Below, piece by piece: positions 5,619 to 7,949 of a stretch of DNA of 7,949 nt (position 1 is the first letter of the stretch; the number at the start of each line of letters is the position of its first letter). A program made the translations under genes and the position numbers. Below the pieces are notes generated by a model. That model ran no database searches and was not told the origin of the DNA. It saw only the letters and a program-made list of their open reading frames with translations. This DNA is from CAZLPY01 sp964561525 (GTDB taxonomy: Bacteria > Patescibacteriota > UBA1384 > CAJBMM01): assembly GCA_964561525.1 (NCBI GenBank), contig CAZLPY010000049.1, positions 1-7,949 on the forward strand, given 5' to 3'.

Positions 5619-6842
5619 CTGATCTATTAGTTCGTTTTCATGTATCAAAGCGGATTGATCGTTATGCGTGAGCTCAACGGAACGCTGTTCAAGCGTGCGA
5701 TGGCTGATTATAACACGAATTGGCGAGCCGATTAAATCGGCGTCGGCGAATTTAGTGCCGGCGGATGCATCACGGTCATCATACAATATGTCTGATGGGT
5801 CTAATTGGTCAGATGAGATCAATTGGTTGTAGAGCTCTGCGCCGAGACCAGTACTAAGCTCGATTAAGTGAATACGGTACGGTGCCACTGCCTCAGGCCA
5901 CTGAATTGTGCCTTTTTCAACGTCTCCGTGCACTTCGGCAAGTGTGCCGACCAGCCGGGTAATGCCGATGCCATAACAACCCATCCAAACATCTTGTAGC
6001 TGCCCATCTGGGCCTGCTACCCGCGCTTGCATGGGGCCGGACACTGTTTGGGCCATGGGGAAGATGTTACCCACCTCAATAGCGTTCTTTTTTGTTACAT
6101 AGCCCCCTGCCCACTGCAAAAACTCCGGATCATTTTCGTTCTCTACAACTTCACGATTTCGAGCTGCGTCACCTGATTGGTTTAAGTAAACGCTGTCTTC
6201 ACCGTTTTCAGCCAGTACTTGGAATTCGTCAGAGAACTGAGAGAAGATGCCACCGAGCGCTAAGGTGCGGATAGCCTCGAGCCCACAACGCTTGAAAATA
6301 GTAAGGTAACTAGCCGCCACAGCTTCGTAATAGTTGTTAAAATCGTCCTCTGAGCCATGAAAACTGTACAGATCTTTCATTAAAAACTCACGGCCGCGCA
6401 ATAGACCAGATTTAGCCCGTGGCTCGTTTCGAAATTTAGTTTGAATTTGGTAAGCGGCCTTGGGCAGATCTTTGTACGATGAATAAAAGCGACGAAACAT
6501 ATCGGTAATGATCTCCTCGTGAGTCGGCCCAAGCCCCAGTGGCTCATCTTTGAGGTCATACATAATCTCTTTGATTTTTTCGCGCCGGCCGCTCTCTTCC
6601 CACAACGCATGCGGCTGCAACACCGGCATCGAGATCTCAGATGTGTGCGGCAACTTATTCAACTCGTCTCGAACAATGGTTTTGATCTTTTCGACGATGC
6701 GCAAACCAAGCGGCAGTAAGGTGTAGACACCAGCTAGTTCTTTATCGATGTAGCCGCCGCGTGTTAACAGGATGGCGTTTTTAGACGTTTCATCCTTTGG
6801 AATTTCCCGGCGCGTTGTGCTAAAAATTTGTGATTGTCGCAT
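5604..6842 (-). CDS. proS: Prolyl-tRNA synthetase, short form without the editing insert
   Basis: ProS charges tRNA(Pro) with proline in the cytoplasm. At 412 aa it is far shorter than the roughly 570 aa of E. coli ProS. Class II motif 1 is seen at about 37-75 (LAGVYTLLPLGLRIVEKI, then SEISMPVLQP). GPTHEE is at 105-110. Motif 2 is at about 136-157 with RNEP and GREFLMKD. Motif 3 is MGCYGIGITR at 287-296. The anticodon-binding domain runs from about 320, with DDRDASAGTKFADADLIG at 355-372. Between motifs 2 and 3 only about 130 residues are present, so the INS domain that clears Ala-tRNA(Pro) is absent, as in alphaproteobacterial and mitochondrial-type enzymes. The usual SxSHEF segment reads SQFSDEF (201-207). 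The ATG at 6842 follows the rseP stop after one base and has no clear Shine-Dalgarno site, so translation is probably coupled to rseP. No separate editing factor is encoded in the window. Confidence 0.96.
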   Translation of the reverse strand: MRQSQIFSTTRREIPKDETSKNAILLTRGGYIDKELAGVYTLLPLGLRIVEKIKTIVRDELNKLPHTSEISMPVLQPHALWEESGRREKIKEIMYDLKDEPLGLGPTHEEIITDMFRRFYSSYKDLPKAAYQIQTKFRNEPRAKSGLLRGREFLMKDLYSFHGSEDDFNNYYEAVAASYLTIFKRCGLEAIRTLALGGIFSQFSDEFQVLAENGEDSVYLNQSGDAARNREVVENENDPEFLQWAGGYVTKKNAIEVGNIFPMAQTVSGPMQARVAGPDGQLQDVWMGCYGIGITRLVGTLAEVHGDVEKGTIQWPEAVAPYRIHLIELSTGLGAELYNQLISSDQLDPSDILYDDRDASAGTKFADADLIGSPIRVIISHRTLEQRSVELTHNDQSALIHENELIDQLTKK

Positions 6843-6843
6843 A

Positions 6844-7899
6844 TTATTTCTTAATTAACTTTAGGATATCATTCCACGTAACCACAGCAAACAACCCCAG
6901 CAGCAGCACAAAGCCAATAGTGTGTACAATACCTTCAATTTTATGCGACACTAAGCGGCGCCGAAACAGCCCATCAATTACAATAAACAACAACCTCCCA
7001 CCATCAAGAGCCGGGATTGGTAAGATGTTAAATAAGGCTACCGCGAGTGATAGTTGGGCTATGCCGAGCAGCAAGTACGGCCAGCCTAACGCCGTAAATT
7101 GTGCAATAATGCCATAGATGCCAACCGGCCCGGATACCTGGTCGGCCGCTACGTGTGGCCCAACGCCAACCAAGCTTAAAATGAGTGCACCGATAAACGC
7201 AAAATTGGCCCAGGCTACTCGCCCGAGCATCTGCAACGCAATCCATGGTGCTTTCCACAGTGATTCCTGTGGCAGCTCTGATAATGAAAAGCTGCTCGCC
7301 CCCACCCCTAGGGGTGCATCACCCTGCCCTAAGGTGATACGCTTTTGCTCCTCACTTCCGCTCCGTCGAATGCTGACTGTCACAACGCGGCCAGCATTTT
7401 GATGAGTAACCTCGCGCAACTGCGATGGGCTCGTGAGCTCCTGATCATTAATTTTCAACACTAAATCACCTACTCGAATACCAGCGTTATCAGCGGCCGA
7501 TCCGCTTTGCACCGATGCTACAAACAATGCGTTAGTCGCTTTCAGACGAGCTGGAACCACAATTAAAGCGGTTAGAATGATCCAGGCAAGCAGTAAATTC
7601 ATCAGCACCCCAGCGACCACTACAGCGGCACGAGCAAAGCTTGACTTTCGGGTAAACGCCTTTGGATCATCACTCTCGTCATCTTCACCGACCATTTTGA
7701 CGTACCCACCAAGTGGAATCAGATTAATGGCGTAGGTGGTTTCGCCAATTTTCCGAGCAAAAACCCGCGGCGGGAAGCCAAACGCAAATTCCTCAACGCC
7801 GATGCCCGCCCGCTTGGCCATCAAAAAGTGGCCGAGTTCGTGCACAAACACAATCAGCCCAAATATTACAATAAAAATAACGATAGTTAACAATACCAT
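6844..7899 (-). CDS. rseP: RseP-type site-2 membrane zinc metalloprotease
   Basis: Site-2 proteases cut transmembrane segments inside the bilayer, for example anti-sigma factors in envelope stress signalling, and can clear remnant signal peptides. The 351-aa protein has a first membrane helix (about 3-28) carrying the zinc motif HELGH (20-24) and the conserved FAFGFPPRVF segment (38-47). A second membrane helix spans about 90-115. A single PDZ domain covers about 122-195, with GSAADNAGIRVGDLVLKIND. Further membrane stretches lie near 228-247 and 272-292, followed by the third-ligand motif NILPIPALDGG (291-301), and a final helix at 325-343. E. coli RseP is about 450 aa with two PDZ domains; one PDZ is common elsewhere. 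Start ATG 7899 has AGGA (7904-7907) 4 nt upstream. The 50 bases before it show no convincing promoter, so it may continue an operon from outside the window. Its substrate here is unknown, since no anti-sigma factor is present. Confidence 0.95.
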   Translation of the reverse strand: MVLLTIVIFIVIFGLIVFVHELGHFLMAKRAGIGVEEFAFGFPPRVFARKIGETTYAINLIPLGGYVKMVGEDDESDDPKAFTRKSSFARAAVVVAGVLMNLLLAWIILTALIVVPARLKATNALFVASVQSGSAADNAGIRVGDLVLKINDQELTSPSQLREVTHQNAGRVVTVSIRRSGSEEQKRITLGQGDAPLGVGASSFSLSELPQESLWKAPWIALQMLGRVAWANFAFIGALILSLVGVGPHVAADQVSGPVGIYGIIAQFTALGWPYLLLGIAQLSLAVALFNILPIPALDGGRLLFIVIDGLFRRRLVSHKIEGIVHTIGFVLLLGLFAVVTWNDILKLIKK

Positions 7900-7949
7900 G
7901 TCGTCCTAATGCTTAAACGTATTATTCAACAAAGGTTTTATTGAAAGTA

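Noticed and set aside
7900..7949. Possible promoter for rseP (TTTCAA at 7941-7946, TAATAC at 7919-7924, 16-nt spacer)
   Set aside because: Both hexamers match the consensus poorly, and rseP usually lies inside a longer operon, so I cannot support a start here.

Overview
The window holds eight protein genes, all on the minus strand, so transcription runs from high to low coordinates: rseP, proS, a small TIR-like gene, uvrC, tpiA, pgk, tig and the first part of clpP. No tRNA, rRNA, CRISPR array, insertion sequence or attachment site was seen. Base composition is near 50% GC, and TAA, TAG and TGA all act as stops (standard bacterial code).

Organism: a bacterium with compact genes and tight junctions. 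ProS is a short form without the internal editing insert, UvrC, Pgk and trigger factor are shorter than in model bacteria, and rseP sits directly before proS. Together with divergent glycolytic active-site motifs this suggests a Candidate Phyla Radiation (Patescibacteria) genome. That placement is inference; no marker in the window proves it.

Layout in transcription order: (1) 7899-5604, rseP-proS, separated by one base: a membrane site-2 protease and prolyl-tRNA synthetase. (2) 5618-4945, a self-contained cassette with its own promoter at the end of proS, a structured leader of about 90 nt, one 153-aa gene that reads as a minimal TIR-like domain with a candidate catalytic Glu, and a strong intrinsic terminator. 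(3) 4937-1573, an operon uvrC-tpiA-pgk driven by an extended -10 promoter so close to uvrC that its mRNA should be leaderless; uvrC/tpiA overlap by 1 nt and tpiA/pgk by 4 nt, typical of coupled translation. (4) 1546-319, tig with its own promoter and a GTG start. (5) 320-1, clpP, with a promoter whose -35 box lies inside a palindrome that begins in the tig stop codon and may also terminate tig. clpP carries an in-frame TAA in its most conserved motif, 37 bases from the window edge.

Most of the genes are housekeeping: protein quality control (RseP, trigger factor, ClpP), translation (ProS), nucleotide excision repair (UvrC) and lower glycolysis (TpiA, Pgk). The accessory item is the insulated TIR-like gene; it is the best candidate for something undescribed.
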